From: Mariprofundus erugo
Lineage (GTDB): Bacteria > Pseudomonadota > Zetaproteobacteria > Mariprofundales > Mariprofundaceae
DNA: 64,000 nucleotides
Assembly (NCBI RefSeq): GCF_005818865.1
Contig: NZ_VBRY01000005.1
Span: forward strand, 172,196-236,195
Reading direction: 5' to 3'
Part shown: positions 1 to 8,978 of the stretch, piece by piece
Layout: every line of letters starts with the position of its first letter
How positions within the stretch are numbered: the first letter of the stretch is position 1
Made by a program: the position numbers and the translations under genes
The notes under the pieces: generated by a model
Database searches by the model: none
Seen by the model: only the letters and a program-made list of their open reading frames with translations
What the model was told of the DNA's origin: nothing

Positions 1-41
1 CCGCCAATAATGCCGGTGCGGTGAGGGGTAAGCCGACTCAT
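1..41 (-). CDS. Start of a probable MTA/purine-nucleoside phosphorylase (partial)
   Basis: Only the first 13 codons lie in the window. On the minus strand an ATG at 41-39 overlaps the rlmN stop codon (an ATGA overlap) and reads MSRLTPHRTGIIGG before running off the edge. The TGIIGG pattern near the N-terminus is typical of methylthioadenosine/methylthioinosine phosphorylases, which begin with a similar glycine-rich strand. The overlap indicates co-transcription and translational coupling with rlmN. The reading frame is seen directly; the family is inferred from very little sequence, and another nucleotide-binding enzyme is possible. Confidence 0.4.
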   Translation of the reverse strand, partial: MSRLTPHRTGIIG

Positions 42-1138
42 GAAACCTCTCTTGTCTCCGCCTTGAGTTGCCCGCATGCGGCCATGATATCCTGTCCGCG
101 CGAGCGCCTTAGAGTGGCACGAATGCCTTTTGAAATCAAGTCTTGCGCAAATTTGCTCATGTGTTCCTTCGGCGTTCCGCGATAGGGACTGCCAGGATAG
201 GGGTTGAACTGGATCAGGTTGATCCGTTCACGCTCCGGGTTCACAAAGCGTCTGAGAGCAGCAATATCCTCAGGCTGATCATTGACGCCATCGAGCAGCA
301 CATACTCCAGTGTAATATGGCGCTGGGTTGGCAGCGGGTAGTTGTCGAGGCAGTGGCGCAGCTGTGTCAGCGGGTATTTGCGGTTGATCGGGACCAGCAC
401 ATTGCGCTTGTCATCCATGGCCGCATGCAGCGAAATGGCCAGGTTGACCGGATGCACCTGTCCCAGCCGGTCAATCTGCGGGATCAGACCGGAGGTGGAG
501 ACGGTAATCCGTCGCCTGGACAGCTTCAGACCATCTTCATCCATCAACAGGGCCAGGCTGCCATGCACTCCCTCCTCATTGGCCATCGGCTCGCCCATGC
601 CCATATAGACGATATGGGTGACGCCATCGTGCAGGTCGCCGGTCATCGGTTCATGCAGCAGGTCGGCCTTGATCATCAGCACCTGGGCCACAATTTCTCC
701 CGGACTCAGGTTGCCTTCAAAGCCCTGTGTGCCGGTATGACAGAAGGGACAGTCCAGCACGCAACCGACCTGGGAAGAGATGCAGACCGTGCCGCGCTTC
801 TCTTCCGGAATAAACACCGCTTCTACCATTTTGCCGGCCAGGCGGGGGCGGTTGAGGGCAAATACATATTTGCGTGTACCATCACGGGAGCACTCTCGCC
901 GGACCAGTCTGAGCGGCTGGCACATCAGCGAGCTGCTCAGGCGGTCGCGCAGTGCCTCGGGAATATTTTTCATCTCGACCGGATCAAGGATGCCCTTGTT
1001 GCGCCAGTCCAGTACCTGTTTGGCGCGGAACTTCGGCTGTCCCCAGGCCTCCATCAGATGCTGTAGCGCAGGCAGTGTTAATGCGCTCAGTTGTACAAGA
1101 TCCTGTGAAGCGGGTTTGGTTACCATGGTTTCTGTCAT
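38..1138 (-). CDS. rlmN: 23S rRNA (A2503-C2)/tRNA (A37) methyltransferase RlmN
   Basis: This radical-SAM enzyme methylates C2 of A2503 in 23S rRNA and A37 of some tRNAs. The protein is 366 aa, normal for the family. The radical SAM cluster motif CxxxCxxC is visible in GCVLDCPFCHTG, and family blocks such as YMGMGEP and the C-terminal LRRSRGQDIMAACGQL are intact. I chose the ATG at 1138 (MTETMVTK); an upstream in-frame extension to 1345 would add 69 residues unlike the family and would run into the divergent regulator's leader. The downstream gene overlaps its stop codon. Function is secure; only the start is a choice. Confidence 0.97.
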   Translation of the reverse strand: MTETMVTKPASQDLVQLSALTLPALQHLMEAWGQPKFRAKQVLDWRNKGILDPVEMKNIPEALRDRLSSSLMCQPLRLVRRECSRDGTRKYVFALNRPRLAGKMVEAVFIPEEKRGTVCISSQVGCVLDCPFCHTGTQGFEGNLSPGEIVAQVLMIKADLLHEPMTGDLHDGVTHIVYMGMGEPMANEEGVHGSLALLMDEDGLKLSRRRITVSTSGLIPQIDRLGQVHPVNLAISLHAAMDDKRNVLVPINRKYPLTQLRHCLDNYPLPTQRHITLEYVLLDGVNDQPEDIAALRRFVNPERERINLIQFNPYPGSPYRGTPKEHMSKFAQDLISKGIRATLRRSRGQDIMAACGQLKAETREVS

Positions 1139-1312
1139 GTGCGCAATTGTGACAGAGAGTTGCAGTGCGGCATAGTGAAAGGGGAGGAGGGGGCGGAGGG
1201 TAAAAAAAATGGCCATGTCACATTGCATATGGCGAATTGCTGCTACAATGGGGATTTTGATGGGGAACGGGTGCGATGCAGTAACGGGCTGTGGTCGCAC
1301 AGGGGTTGGGAA

Positions 1313-2272
1313 ATGGATAAATTTGATCGTATTTATGCATTGCACCGGATGTTTACGGCGCGCCGTTATCCGGTGTCATTGCAGGCAATGTGTGACGAGC
1401 TGGAGTGCTCTGCTTCCAGCGTCAAGCGCTTGCTCGGAGAGATGAAGGACATTCTCGGTGCGCCCATACGAAGCCAGCGCGGCGTCGGCTACAATTACGA
1501 CCGTGATGTCGCTTTTGAGTTGCCCGGCGTCTGGTTTAATACGCAGGAGATGCTGGCACTGCTGGTCATGCAAAGGGCTGTGGCAGGGATTGGTGATGGT
1601 TTCCTCAATGAAGAGCTGGGCAAGTTTCAGCACAGGCTGGAAAAAAGTCTGGGCAGGGTCTCATCCTCGGCATTAAAGGAGCTGGCCAGAATCCGTATTC
1701 CCGATTTTGGACGCAGGAGCAAAGAGCTGCCCCTTTTTCCCGAACTGACAGGGGCGCTGTTTGAGCGTAAGCGGTTGCGGGTAGTCTATAACAGCCGCAG
1801 CCAGAATGAGTCCTGTGAGCGCGAAATTTCGCCGCAGCGACTGGTCTACTACAAAAATAACTGGTATCTCGATCTCTGGTGTCATGAGCGACAGGCACTG
1901 CGTATCTTTGCTGTGGAACGGATGGTGTCAGCCACCGTACTGACAGAAGCGGCACTTGATATCGACGCTGAAGAGCTTGATCGCAAACTGACCCGTAGTT
2001 ATGGCATTTTCGGCGGCGAACCGGATGCTCAGGCGCACCTGCGCTTTACCGCCAGAGCTGCCCGCTGGGCGGCAGAAGAGGAGTGGTTTCCCGATCAGGA
2101 GGTCAAGCCGCTGGCGGATGGTCGATATGAAATATTGATTCCCTATGGCAATCCCACCGAGCTGATTATGGATATCTGCCGCTATGGCCCGGAAGTCGAG
2201 GTGCTGGCTCCGGCCTCGCTGCGCCAGGCCGTCGCCGATCATCTTCGCAAAGCTGCAAATCAATATGCTTAA
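1313..2272 (+). CDS. WYL-domain transcriptional regulator upstream of the cas operon
   Basis: The 319-aa protein has an N-terminal winged helix-turn-helix of the DeoR/HTH_11 kind (about residues 4-60) and a central WYL domain whose name-giving Trp-Tyr-Leu is at residues 184-186. A C-terminal extension (about 235-315) resembles the WYL C-terminal dimerisation domain. WYL proteins are ligand-responsive regulators often found next to defence loci, and some are known to regulate CRISPR-Cas. It lies 100 bp upstream of cas3 on the same strand and is divergent from rlmN. ATG 1313 was chosen because the helix-turn-helix begins right after it and GGTTGGGA lies just upstream; the longer in-frame reading from 1139 has no domain support. 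Control of the cas genes is inferred from position. Confidence 0.9.
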   Translation: MDKFDRIYALHRMFTARRYPVSLQAMCDELECSASSVKRLLGEMKDILGAPIRSQRGVGYNYDRDVAFELPGVWFNTQEMLALLVMQRAVAGIGDGFLNEELGKFQHRLEKSLGRVSSSALKELARIRIPDFGRRSKELPLFPELTGALFERKRLRVVYNSRSQNESCEREISPQRLVYYKNNWYLDLWCHERQALRIFAVERMVSATVLTEAALDIDAEELDRKLTRSYGIFGGEPDAQAHLRFTARAARWAAEEEWFPDQEVKPLADGRYEILIPYGNPTELIMDICRYGPEVEVLAPASLRQAVADHLRKAANQYA

Positions 2273-2372
2273 GTACCGAGTTTTAAGACATTCAGCTGTC
2301 AGGCTGTGGCGCATGGTCACAGACTTTTCGAAATATTATCAGGCACTCGCTGGTGCAGTGAGGTGGATGTTG

Positions 2373-4577
2373 ATGGCTAGTACCAAATATGCAGCTCATA
2401 TTAATGAGGCGAAAGAAATTCACCATCTTGAGGAGCATCTTCTGAAAGTGGCTCACAAGGCTGCCGGATATGCAGAAGCGTTTCATTCGGAACTGTGGGC
2501 TGAATTAGCTGGGCGTTGGCATGATCTGGGTAAGTATTCAGCTACATTCCAGAAGATGATTTATGAAGCCAATGGGATGGATGCGCATGTTGAACCGGAG
2601 ACTTCCGGTCCTCGCAATCACTCATCAGCGGGCGCTTTATACGCGGTCGAAAAACTGGGAGTTGCCGGACGTGTTTTGGCCTATCTGATCGCCGGACATC
2701 ATGCGGGGTTGCCTGATTGGTTTAAGGTCGATGCGCCGGGGCAGGCATTGGGCGAACGTTTGCAGGAAAAGGAACACCTTGAAGATGCGCGCAAAGCCGA
2801 TATTCCATATGAAATTCTGGCTGGAGCAACACCGACTCAAGCACCGGTTGGTGGCAGTGATGGTTTCGCCCTTTGGGTACGGATGCTGTTCTCCTCACTT
2901 GTCGATGCAGACTTTCTCGATACCGAATCGTTTTATGACCCGGACAAGGCAGGGCAGCGAGGCAACTATCCGTATCTCTGCGACTTAAAGTGCAAGTTCG
3001 ATAACCATATGCGAGTGATTTCGGCAGAGGCTGACGATACAGAGGTGAACCGAATTCGCGCAGGAATCCTTGCCGACTGCCGTCGTGCCGGTTTGAAGGG
3101 CTCGGGCATTTTTTCGCTGACCGTACCAACCGGCGGAGGCAAGACGCTCTCCTCGATGGCCTTCGCATTGGAACATGCGGTGAGACATGGCAAGTCACGA
3201 ATCATTTATGTGATCCCATACACCAGCATTATTGAGCAGACGGCTAATATTTTTCGGGGAATATTCGGTGACAGCGTGATTGAGCACCATAGCAGCCTCG
3301 ATCCCGATAAAGAAAACCACCGATCACGTCTGGCATCTGAAAACTGGGATGCGCCGATTGTGGTGACAACCAATGTACAATTTTTCGAGTCATTGTTTGC
3401 CGCACGCACCAGCCGTTGCCGCAAGCTGCACAACATTGCCAATAGCATCGTGATACTCGATGAGGCTCAACTGATGCCACCAGAATTTCTGAAGCCTATT
3501 CTCAAGGTGATGAATCTGCTGAGTGAGCATTATGGCGTAACCTTTGTAATTTCTACCGCAACACAGCCGGCGTTGGGATCAATGAAAGATCCGTTTGGCA
3601 GAGTGTCGCTGGATGGGTTGGATGATGTGAAGGAAATCATTTCTGATCCGGATGAGCTTTATAGTCAGCTTGAGCGCGTGTCAGTGAAAATGCCGGATGA
3701 CTTTCAGCAACAAAACAGCTGGGAGGATATGGCATCAGAAATTGGTGCTTATGAATCTGTATTGGCCATTGTGAACACCCGGCAGGATGCGCGTGAACTG
3801 TATCGTCTGATGCCGGAATGCACGATTCACCTCTCTGCATTGATGTGTGGCGAGCACCGCTCGCAGGTGATTGCCGAAATCAAACAACGTTTGAAATCAG
3901 GGCTTCCGACGCGAGTGGTTAGTACGCAATTGGTTGAAGCCGGTGTTGATCTCGATTTTCCGGTGGTTTATCGCGCCATGGCTGGGCTGGACTCGATTGC
4001 GCAGGCTGCGGGCCGTTGTAATCGCGAAGGTAAGTTGCAGGAGAAGGGGAAAGTCGTGGTATTCGTGCCACCGAAGCCAGCGCCAGTCGGGCATCTGCGT
4101 CGTGCTGAAACGACTACGGTTTCCCTGATGAGTGGCTACAAAGGCGATCCCTTGGCGAGGGGGAACTTCAAGCGCTTCTTCGAACATTTTTATGACAAGT
4201 GCGAATTGGATAAAGAGGGCATTGAAAGCTTGCTTTGCCCGGAAGCTGATTTGGCGGGTGTGCAGTTTCGCACTGCGGCTATGAAAATGCAGTTGATCAA
4301 AGATGCCGGTGTGCAGGTTCTGGTTCCGGCAAATGAGGAGAGTGAAGCATTGCTGGATCAGCTGAAGGTTACAGGCCCATATCGGGAACTGATGAGAAAG
4401 CTTCAGCGATACTCGGTCAATGTATCGCAATTCTGGTTCGACAAGATGAAAGCGCGCGGCGATGTGATCGAGATTCATTCCGGTATTTTTGCATTGGTGA
4501 GTCCGGCGCTTTATCACAGGGAATTCGGGTTGTTGCTTGAAGGCGAGCCAATGGCTGCCGAGCAGACGATTTGGTGA
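2373..4577 (+). CDS. cas3: CRISPR-associated nuclease-helicase Cas3 (type I-C)
   Basis: Cas3 is recruited to Cascade-bound target DNA, where it unwinds and cuts it. The 734-aa protein has an N-terminal HD nuclease domain (HD at residues 50-51 in WHDLGKYS, and a GHHAG block near 108) followed by a superfamily-2 helicase. Walker A is PTGGGKT at about 252-258, the motif II box is DEAQ at 363-366, motif III is STATQP, and the motif VI region ends in QAAGRCNREG. ATG 2373 follows AGGTGG at 2361-2366; ATG 2367 is an alternative and the frame is open further upstream. The stop is 7 bp before cas5. All key motifs are present, so the protein should be active. Confidence 0.97.
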   Translation: MASTKYAAHINEAKEIHHLEEHLLKVAHKAAGYAEAFHSELWAELAGRWHDLGKYSATFQKMIYEANGMDAHVEPETSGPRNHSSAGALYAVEKLGVAGRVLAYLIAGHHAGLPDWFKVDAPGQALGERLQEKEHLEDARKADIPYEILAGATPTQAPVGGSDGFALWVRMLFSSLVDADFLDTESFYDPDKAGQRGNYPYLCDLKCKFDNHMRVISAEADDTEVNRIRAGILADCRRAGLKGSGIFSLTVPTGGGKTLSSMAFALEHAVRHGKSRIIYVIPYTSIIEQTANIFRGIFGDSVIEHHSSLDPDKENHRSRLASENWDAPIVVTTNVQFFESLFAARTSRCRKLHNIANSIVILDEAQLMPPEFLKPILKVMNLLSEHYGVTFVISTATQPALGSMKDPFGRVSLDGLDDVKEIISDPDELYSQLERVSVKMPDDFQQQNSWEDMASEIGAYESVLAIVNTRQDARELYRLMPECTIHLSALMCGEHRSQVIAEIKQRLKSGLPTRVVSTQLVEAGVDLDFPVVYRAMAGLDSIAQAAGRCNREGKLQEKGKVVVFVPPKPAPVGHLRRAETTTVSLMSGYKGDPLARGNFKRFFEHFYDKCELDKEGIESLLCPEADLAGVQFRTAAMKMQLIKDAGVQVLVPANEESEALLDQLKVTGPYRELMRKLQRYSVNVSQFWFDKMKARGDVIEIHSGIFALVSPALYHREFGLLLEGEPMAAEQTIW

Positions 4578-4584
4578 GGTGGAT

Positions 4585-5250
4585 ATGAAGAACTTTTGTC
4601 TGGAAGTGTGGGGTGATTTTGCCTGTTTCACCCGCCCTGAAATGAAGGTGGAAAGAGTCTCCTACGATGTGATTACGCCCTCCTCGGCGAGGGCGATTTT
4701 CGAGGCGATTCTCTGGAAGCCTGCGATTCGCTGGCATGTACGCAGGATCGAGGTGCTGGCCCCGATCAAATGGATCAATGTGCGGCGCAATGAGGTGGGC
4801 GCTGTTATTTCAGAGCGCAATGTCAAAACCGCGATGAATCAGGGCAAGGGCAACCTCGGGCTTAATATCGAGGAGGAACGACAGCAACGGGCGAGTCTAT
4901 TCCTGCGCGATGTGAAATACCGCATCCATGCCGCATTTGAGATGACCGACAAGGCAGGTGATGGCGATACGTCGGTTAAGTTCTCCGAAATGTTCGAGCG
5001 GCGCGCCTCAAAAGGACAGTGCTTCAATCAGCCCTATCTCGGCTGCCGCGAGTTCTCCGCCAACTTCAAACTGGTGAACCCGAAAGAGGAAACCGCCCCA
5101 TCAATCAGCGAATGCCGCGATTTGGGCTGGATGCTTTACGATCTGGACTACGGTGATCCGAAAGACCCGAAACCTCTCTTCTTCCGGGCTGAGTTAAAAA
5201 ACGGAGTGATCGAAGTGCCGGCATTCGATAGCGAGGAGGTGCGCGGATGA
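4585..5250 (+). CDS. cas5c: Type I-C Cascade subunit and crRNA endonuclease Cas5c (Cas5d)
   Basis: In type I-C systems, which lack Cas6, Cas5 processes the pre-crRNA and caps the 5' handle within Cascade. The 221-aa protein starts MKNFCLEVWGDFACFTRPEM, a typical Cas5d beginning, and contains the conserved block running from SYDVITPSSARAIFEAI to the WHVRRIEVL region. GAGGTGG is immediately upstream of ATG 4585, which is why the longer frame from 4537, overlapping cas3, was rejected. The stop codon overlaps the cas8c start (ATGA at 5247-5250), so the two are translationally coupled. The array repeat has a stem and a GGATTGAAAC tail that fit Cas5d cleavage. Confidence 0.95.
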   Translation: MKNFCLEVWGDFACFTRPEMKVERVSYDVITPSSARAIFEAILWKPAIRWHVRRIEVLAPIKWINVRRNEVGAVISERNVKTAMNQGKGNLGLNIEEERQQRASLFLRDVKYRIHAAFEMTDKAGDGDTSVKFSEMFERRASKGQCFNQPYLGCREFSANFKLVNPKEETAPSISECRDLGWMLYDLDYGDPKDPKPLFFRAELKNGVIEVPAFDSEEVRG

Positions 5251-6974
5251 TTCTGCAAGCACTGGCTGAATATTATGATCGAAAAACAAAGGCGGGTGAT
5301 GGTCTCGCCCCGGCAGGATTCGAAAACAAGGAGATTCCATTTGTTCTGGAAATCGATCGGAACGGGAGTCTGGTCCAGATCGAGGATACCCGCGAACAGG
5401 TCGGAAAGAAGAAGCGCGCCCGTTCGGTGTTGGTTCCGCAAGGCGTAAAAAAGACATCGGGTGTGGCGGCGAATCTGCTCTGGGATACGGTTGAGTATCT
5501 GCTTGGCGTCGATACGCGGGGTAAACCGGAACGCGTGGCCGAGCAGCTTGCGGCATTCAAAGGCCGCATCGCGCAGTTGCCGGGTGTTGAAAGCGATCCC
5601 GGCATCGAGGCGATTGATAAGTTCTATAGCTTGCTCGATCTGGACACGTTTGCCGCCATACCTGAATGGAAGGAGATAATCGAATCCAATCCGAATATGA
5701 CATTCAGGTTGCAGGGTGACCGTGAACTGATTTGTCAACGCCCGGCTGTGATTGCTGCGATCCGGGCTATGGCGATAGGAGACATCTCAGGCAAAGGGCG
5801 CTGTCTGATTTCCGGTAAGGAAGATGAAATTGAACGCCTTCACACTGCCATTAAGGGTGTATGGGGGGCGCAATCATCAGGTGCGAATGTGGTTTCATTC
5901 AATCTCGATGCCTTCAACTCCTACGGCAAAACGCAAGGCCACAATGCTCCTGTCGGAAAAGAGATAGCCTTTGCCTATACCACGGCTCTCAATCACTTGC
6001 TTGGCAAAGATTCGGAACAACGTATGCAAGTCGGGGATGCCAGCACTGTATTTTGGGCCGAGAAACGATCTGATCTGGAAACAGCAGTGCCAAACATTTT
6101 TGGCGAATCACCGAAGGACGATCCGGACAGGCATGCTCGGGCTGTCGAACAGCTCTTCAATTCGGTTCAGAATGGTCGTTACACCCCTGATGACGGACAT
6201 ACCCGTTTTTATGTGCTCGGTCTTGCTCCCAATGCGGCGCGCATTGCCGTGCGCTTCTGGCATGTCGGCACGGTGGCTAATATGGCCGAACGCATCGTTC
6301 AGCACTTCGTTGACCTGAAAATCATGCACGGCCCGAAGGAACCGGAGTTTCTGTCGCTGTTCAGATTGCTGGTTGCCACGGCAAGCCTCGGCAAATCTGA
6401 AAACATCCCTCCCAATCTGGCCGGCGATTTCATGCGCTCCATTCTTGAAGGATTGCCGTATCCGCAGACCCTGCTTGGAGCTGCGATCCGGCGTATCAGG
6501 GCCGAACAACATGTGAACTATCAGCGCGCCGCACTGATCAAGGCGTGCATAAATCGCGCAACGCGCTACTCGAATTCGGAAATAAAGGAGGAACTGAAAG
6601 TGTCACTCGACGAAAACAACACCAATATTGGCTACCGGCTCGGACGGCTGTTCGCTGTGTTGGAAAAGGCACAGGAGGAGGCGAATCCGGGTATCAACGC
6701 GACGATCCGGGATCGCTACTACGGCTCAGCCTCCAGCTCACCGGTCACGGTATTTTCAACCCTGATGAAGCTTAACAAGCACCATATTGCCAAGCTGGGC
6801 AAAGGACGGGCAGTAAACCTGGAACGACTGACGGGCGAAATCGTTGCTGGAATTGCCGATTTTCCGGCGCACCTGCCACTTGCCGATCAGGGGCGTTTTG
6901 CCATCGGCTACTACCACCAGCGCCAGAACTTTTTTACCAAAAAATCAGAAGAGAAGGAGATGATCCATGAGTAA
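5247..6974 (+). CDS. cas8c: Type I-C Cascade large subunit Cas8c (Csd1)
   Basis: Cas8c is the large subunit of the type I-C effector complex and is responsible for PAM recognition and R-loop stabilisation. The 575-aa length is normal for Csd1 proteins. Family features include the N-terminal [12 protein letters not shown] segment, the central [18 protein letters not shown] block with nearby NAPVGKE, and the C-terminal [10 protein letters not shown]. It overlaps cas5c by 4 bases at its start and cas7c by 8 bases at its end. In many type I-C systems the small subunit Cas11c is translated from inside cas8c; an internal start in the 3' third would be the place to look, but I did not identify one. 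Confidence 0.96.
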   Translation: MILQALAEYYDRKTKAGDGLAPAGFENKEIPFVLEIDRNGSLVQIEDTREQVGKKKRARSVLVPQGVKKTSGVAANLLWDTVEYLLGVDTRGKPERVAEQLAAFKGRIAQLPGVESDPGIEAIDKFYSLLDLDTFAAIPEWKEIIESNPNMTFRLQGDRELICQRPAVIAAIRAMAIGDISGKGRCLISGKEDEIERLHTAIKGVWGAQSSGANVVSFNLDAFNSYGKTQGHNAPVGKEIAFAYTTALNHLLGKDSEQRMQVGDASTVFWAEKRSDLETAVPNIFGESPKDDPDRHARAVEQLFNSVQNGRYTPDDGHTRFYVLGLAPNAARIAVRFWHVGTVANMAERIVQHFVDLKIMHGPKEPEFLSLFRLLVATASLGKSENIPPNLAGDFMRSILEGLPYPQTLLGAAIRRIRAEQHVNYQRAALIKACINRATRYSNSEIKEELKVSLDENNTNIGYRLGRLFAVLEKAQEEANPGINATIRDRYYGSASSSPVTVFSTLMKLNKHHIAKLGKGRAVNLERLTGEIVAGIADFPAHLPLADQGRFAIGYYHQRQNFFTKKSEEKEMIHE

Positions 6975-7848
6975 TTGCATTCAAAATAGATATGACTTCG
7001 TACTGCTGTTCGATGTGCAGGACGGCAATCCCAACGGCGACCCCGATGCAGGCAATCTGCCGCGCGTCGATGCCGAAACCGGCAAAGGGCTGGTCACTGA
7101 TGTCTGCCTCAAACGCAAGGTGCGCAACTATGTAGGACTTAAGCATGGCGAGAAGCCGCCTTACGAGATTTATGTGAAAGAGAAGGCCGTGCTGACCAAT
7201 CAACAGGAGAAAGCATACATTGCGCTCGGGCTTGATCCGAAGGGCAAGGATGGCAAGCGTAAAGGCGGGGACGACGTGGATAAGGCTCGCGACTGGATGT
7301 GCAGGAATTTTTTCGACATTCGCACATTCGGTGCCGTCATGGGCTTGAAAGAGGCGAATTGCGGCCAGGTACGCGGACCTGTGCAGATCACCTTCGCCCG
7401 CAGTGTCGATCCGGTCGTCACGCTGGAGCATTCGATCACCCGTATGGCCGTGGCAACTGAGGCCGAAGCCGAGAAACAGGATGGCGATAACCGCACCATG
7501 GGCCGCAAGTTCACCGTGCCTTACGGTCTCTATGTCGCCCATGGCTTTGTCTCTGCATCGCTGGCAGGGCAGACAGGCTTCTCCGAAGGGGATCTCTCTT
7601 TGCTGTGGGAGTCGCTGAACAATATGTTCGAGCACGATCGTTCGGCTGCGCGCGGCATGATGGCCACCCGTAAACTGGTGGTGTTCAAGCATGAATCGAA
7701 TATGGGCAACGCTCCGGCGCATGTGCTTTTCGACAGGGTGCAGGCAGAGTTGAAAGACGGCGTTACCGCACCAAGAAGTTTTGCAGATTATGACATCAGC
7801 GTGAATTCCGATAATCTGCCGAGTGGAGTTACGATTCTGGAGGTCTGA
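6967..7848 (+). CDS. cas7c: Type I-C Cascade backbone subunit Cas7c (Csd2)
   Basis: Cas7c forms the multi-copy backbone that binds the crRNA spacer. The 293-aa protein begins with the RAMP-type strand [20 protein letters not shown], which is characteristic of Csd2, and has the conserved [11 protein letters not shown] and [13 protein letters not shown] blocks. It overlaps the cas8c stop by 8 bases, so translation is coupled. The stop codon at 7846-7848 is followed after one base by the start of an antitoxin gene rather than by cas4, which is unusual for a type I-C operon. Confidence 0.96.
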   Translation: MSNCIQNRYDFVLLFDVQDGNPNGDPDAGNLPRVDAETGKGLVTDVCLKRKVRNYVGLKHGEKPPYEIYVKEKAVLTNQQEKAYIALGLDPKGKDGKRKGGDDVDKARDWMCRNFFDIRTFGAVMGLKEANCGQVRGPVQITFARSVDPVVTLEHSITRMAVATEAEAEKQDGDNRTMGRKFTVPYGLYVAHGFVSASLAGQTGFSEGDLSLLWESLNNMFEHDRSAARGMMATRKLVVFKHESNMGNAPAHVLFDRVQAELKDGVTAPRSFADYDISVNSDNLPSGVTILEV

Positions 7849-7849
7849 C

Positions 7850-8068
7850 ATGGCTGTACCTGCAAACCTGCTCAAAGATGCGCTGGCGCTGGAAGCGACC
7901 AGCCGGGCGGAACTTGTGGACGAATTGCTGGCCAGTCTCGACCAGCCGGACAAAGCCATTGATGCGCGGTGGGCTGAAGAGGCGGAACGCCGCCTCGATG
8001 CCTATGAACGCGGGGAGATGGAGTCCGTATCCGTTCATGAGGTATTAGCCCGTTATAAGACGGAATGA
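7850..8068 (+). CDS. Antitoxin-like addiction module protein inside the cas operon
   Basis: A 72-aa acidic protein beginning MAVPANLLKDALALEATSRA. Its N-terminal half has the pattern of the small 'putative addiction module component' antitoxins (helical, ..LLASLDQPD..), and its C-terminal half (RWAEEAERRLDAYERGE) fits the toxin-wrapping tail with the common ERGE signature. GGAGGT lies upstream of ATG 7850. Its last codon and stop overlap the toxin start (ATGA at 8065-8068). It starts one base after the cas7c stop, so it is expected to be on the cas transcript. The family is clear; whether it guards the CRISPR locus is inference. Confidence 0.85.
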   Translation: MAVPANLLKDALALEATSRAELVDELLASLDQPDKAIDARWAEEAERRLDAYERGEMESVSVHEVLARYKTE

Positions 8069-8358
8069 AAATCCGTTTTCTGCCACCGGCTATTGCAGAG
8101 CTGGATGAAGCGGTCGCCTGGTATGAACGGGAGCAAGCTGGGTTGGAGCGAAGGTTTCTCAACGATTTTACCCATGCGTTGAATTCGATAGCGGCCTTCC
8201 CCGAAGGTTGGCATCAATTGTCCAGGCGTACCCGCCGTTGCCGGTTGAGGCGATTTCCTTATGGGGTCGTTTACCAACTGCGAGAGGGTCAGATTCTGGT
8301 GATTGCGGTTGCTCATCTCCATCGTGAGCCAGGCTATTGGCAAGGCAGAGTAAGTTGA
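8065..8358 (+). CDS. RelE/ParE-family toxin inside the cas operon
   Basis: A 97-aa basic protein with the ParE/RelE fold signature: an N-terminal strand (MKIRFLPPAIAELDEAVAWY), a helical pair containing the ERRFLNDF segment, and C-terminal strands RRFPYGVVYQLREGQILVIA and VAHLHREPGYW. ParE-type relatives poison DNA gyrase and RelE-type relatives cut mRNA; the sequence alone does not decide which. Translation is coupled to the antitoxin upstream by an ATGA overlap, the usual antitoxin-first order. The gene ends at 8356-8358, overlapping the likely TTG start of cas4, so the module is embedded without gaps between effector and adaptation genes. Confidence 0.88.
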   Translation: MKIRFLPPAIAELDEAVAWYEREQAGLERRFLNDFTHALNSIAAFPEGWHQLSRRTRRCRLRRFPYGVVYQLREGQILVIAVAHLHREPGYWQGRVS

Positions 8359-8978
8359 CTGGCAGCAGCGACCCCATCCCGATCTCGGCATTGCAGCATT
8401 TCATCTACTGCCAGCGCCAGTGTGGGTTGATCCACGTGGCGCAGGTGTGGAGTGAGAATCTGCATACCCAGAAAGGTCGGCGTGAGCATGATCGTGTCGA
8501 TGTGCCGGAGTATGAGGTGAAGGCAGGGATGCGTATCGAGCGGGCCCTTCCTGTCTGGTCTGAAACTCTCGGATTGATAGGTAAATGCGATGTGGTCGAA
8601 TTCCATGACGACGGAGCTGTTTACCCGGTTGAGTATAAGCACGGGCCGCGCAAGAAGGGGCTGCACGACGATATACAGCTCTGCGCCCAGGCGATCTGTC
8701 TTGAAGAGATGCTGAATGTGACGATAGCGGAAGGGGCTATCTATCACGTCAAAAGCAGACGGCGGCGAGTGGTGGCCTTTAATGAAATGTTGCGAGGTAA
8801 GCTGCGGGAAACGGTGGTGGCGGTTCGGGCGATGGTTGAATCAGGCGAGATACCCGGCCCTGTGTTGGCCAGGCATTGTGAGCAATGCTCACTGAAAGAG
8901 ATCTGTTTACCGGAAATGCAGGCAAGAGCGATAGATCTGTATGAACCGATGGCGGAGGAGCTATGCGTCAGGTATTAA
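8355..8978 (+). CDS. cas4: CRISPR adaptation exonuclease Cas4 (type I-C)
   Basis: Cas4 trims prespacers and selects them for the correct PAM, working with Cas1-Cas2. From TTG 8355 the protein is 207 aa. Cys19 and Cys23 lie in the N-terminal CQRQC, and Cys175, Cys178 and Cys184 in HCEQCSLKEIC; together they fit the iron-sulfur cluster. RecB-family nuclease residues are in GKCDVVEFHDD and YPVEYKHG. No ATG lies near the conserved N-terminus (ISALQHFIYC); TTG 8355 follows an AAGG-rich stretch and overlaps the toxin stop, and TTG 8337 is an alternative. The 3' end overlaps cas1 by 16 bases. Confidence 0.94.
   Translation: MTGSSDPIPISALQHFIYCQRQCGLIHVAQVWSENLHTQKGRREHDRVDVPEYEVKAGMRIERALPVWSETLGLIGKCDVVEFHDDGAVYPVEYKHGPRKKGLHDDIQLCAQAICLEEMLNVTIAEGAIYHVKSRRRRVVAFNEMLRGKLRETVVAVRAMVESGEIPGPVLARHCEQCSLKEICLPEMQARAIDLYEPMAEELCVRY

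Noticed and set aside
143..1066. 307-codon plus-strand open frame antisense to rlmN
   Set aside because: rlmN on the other strand has full family conservation; the antisense frame has none.
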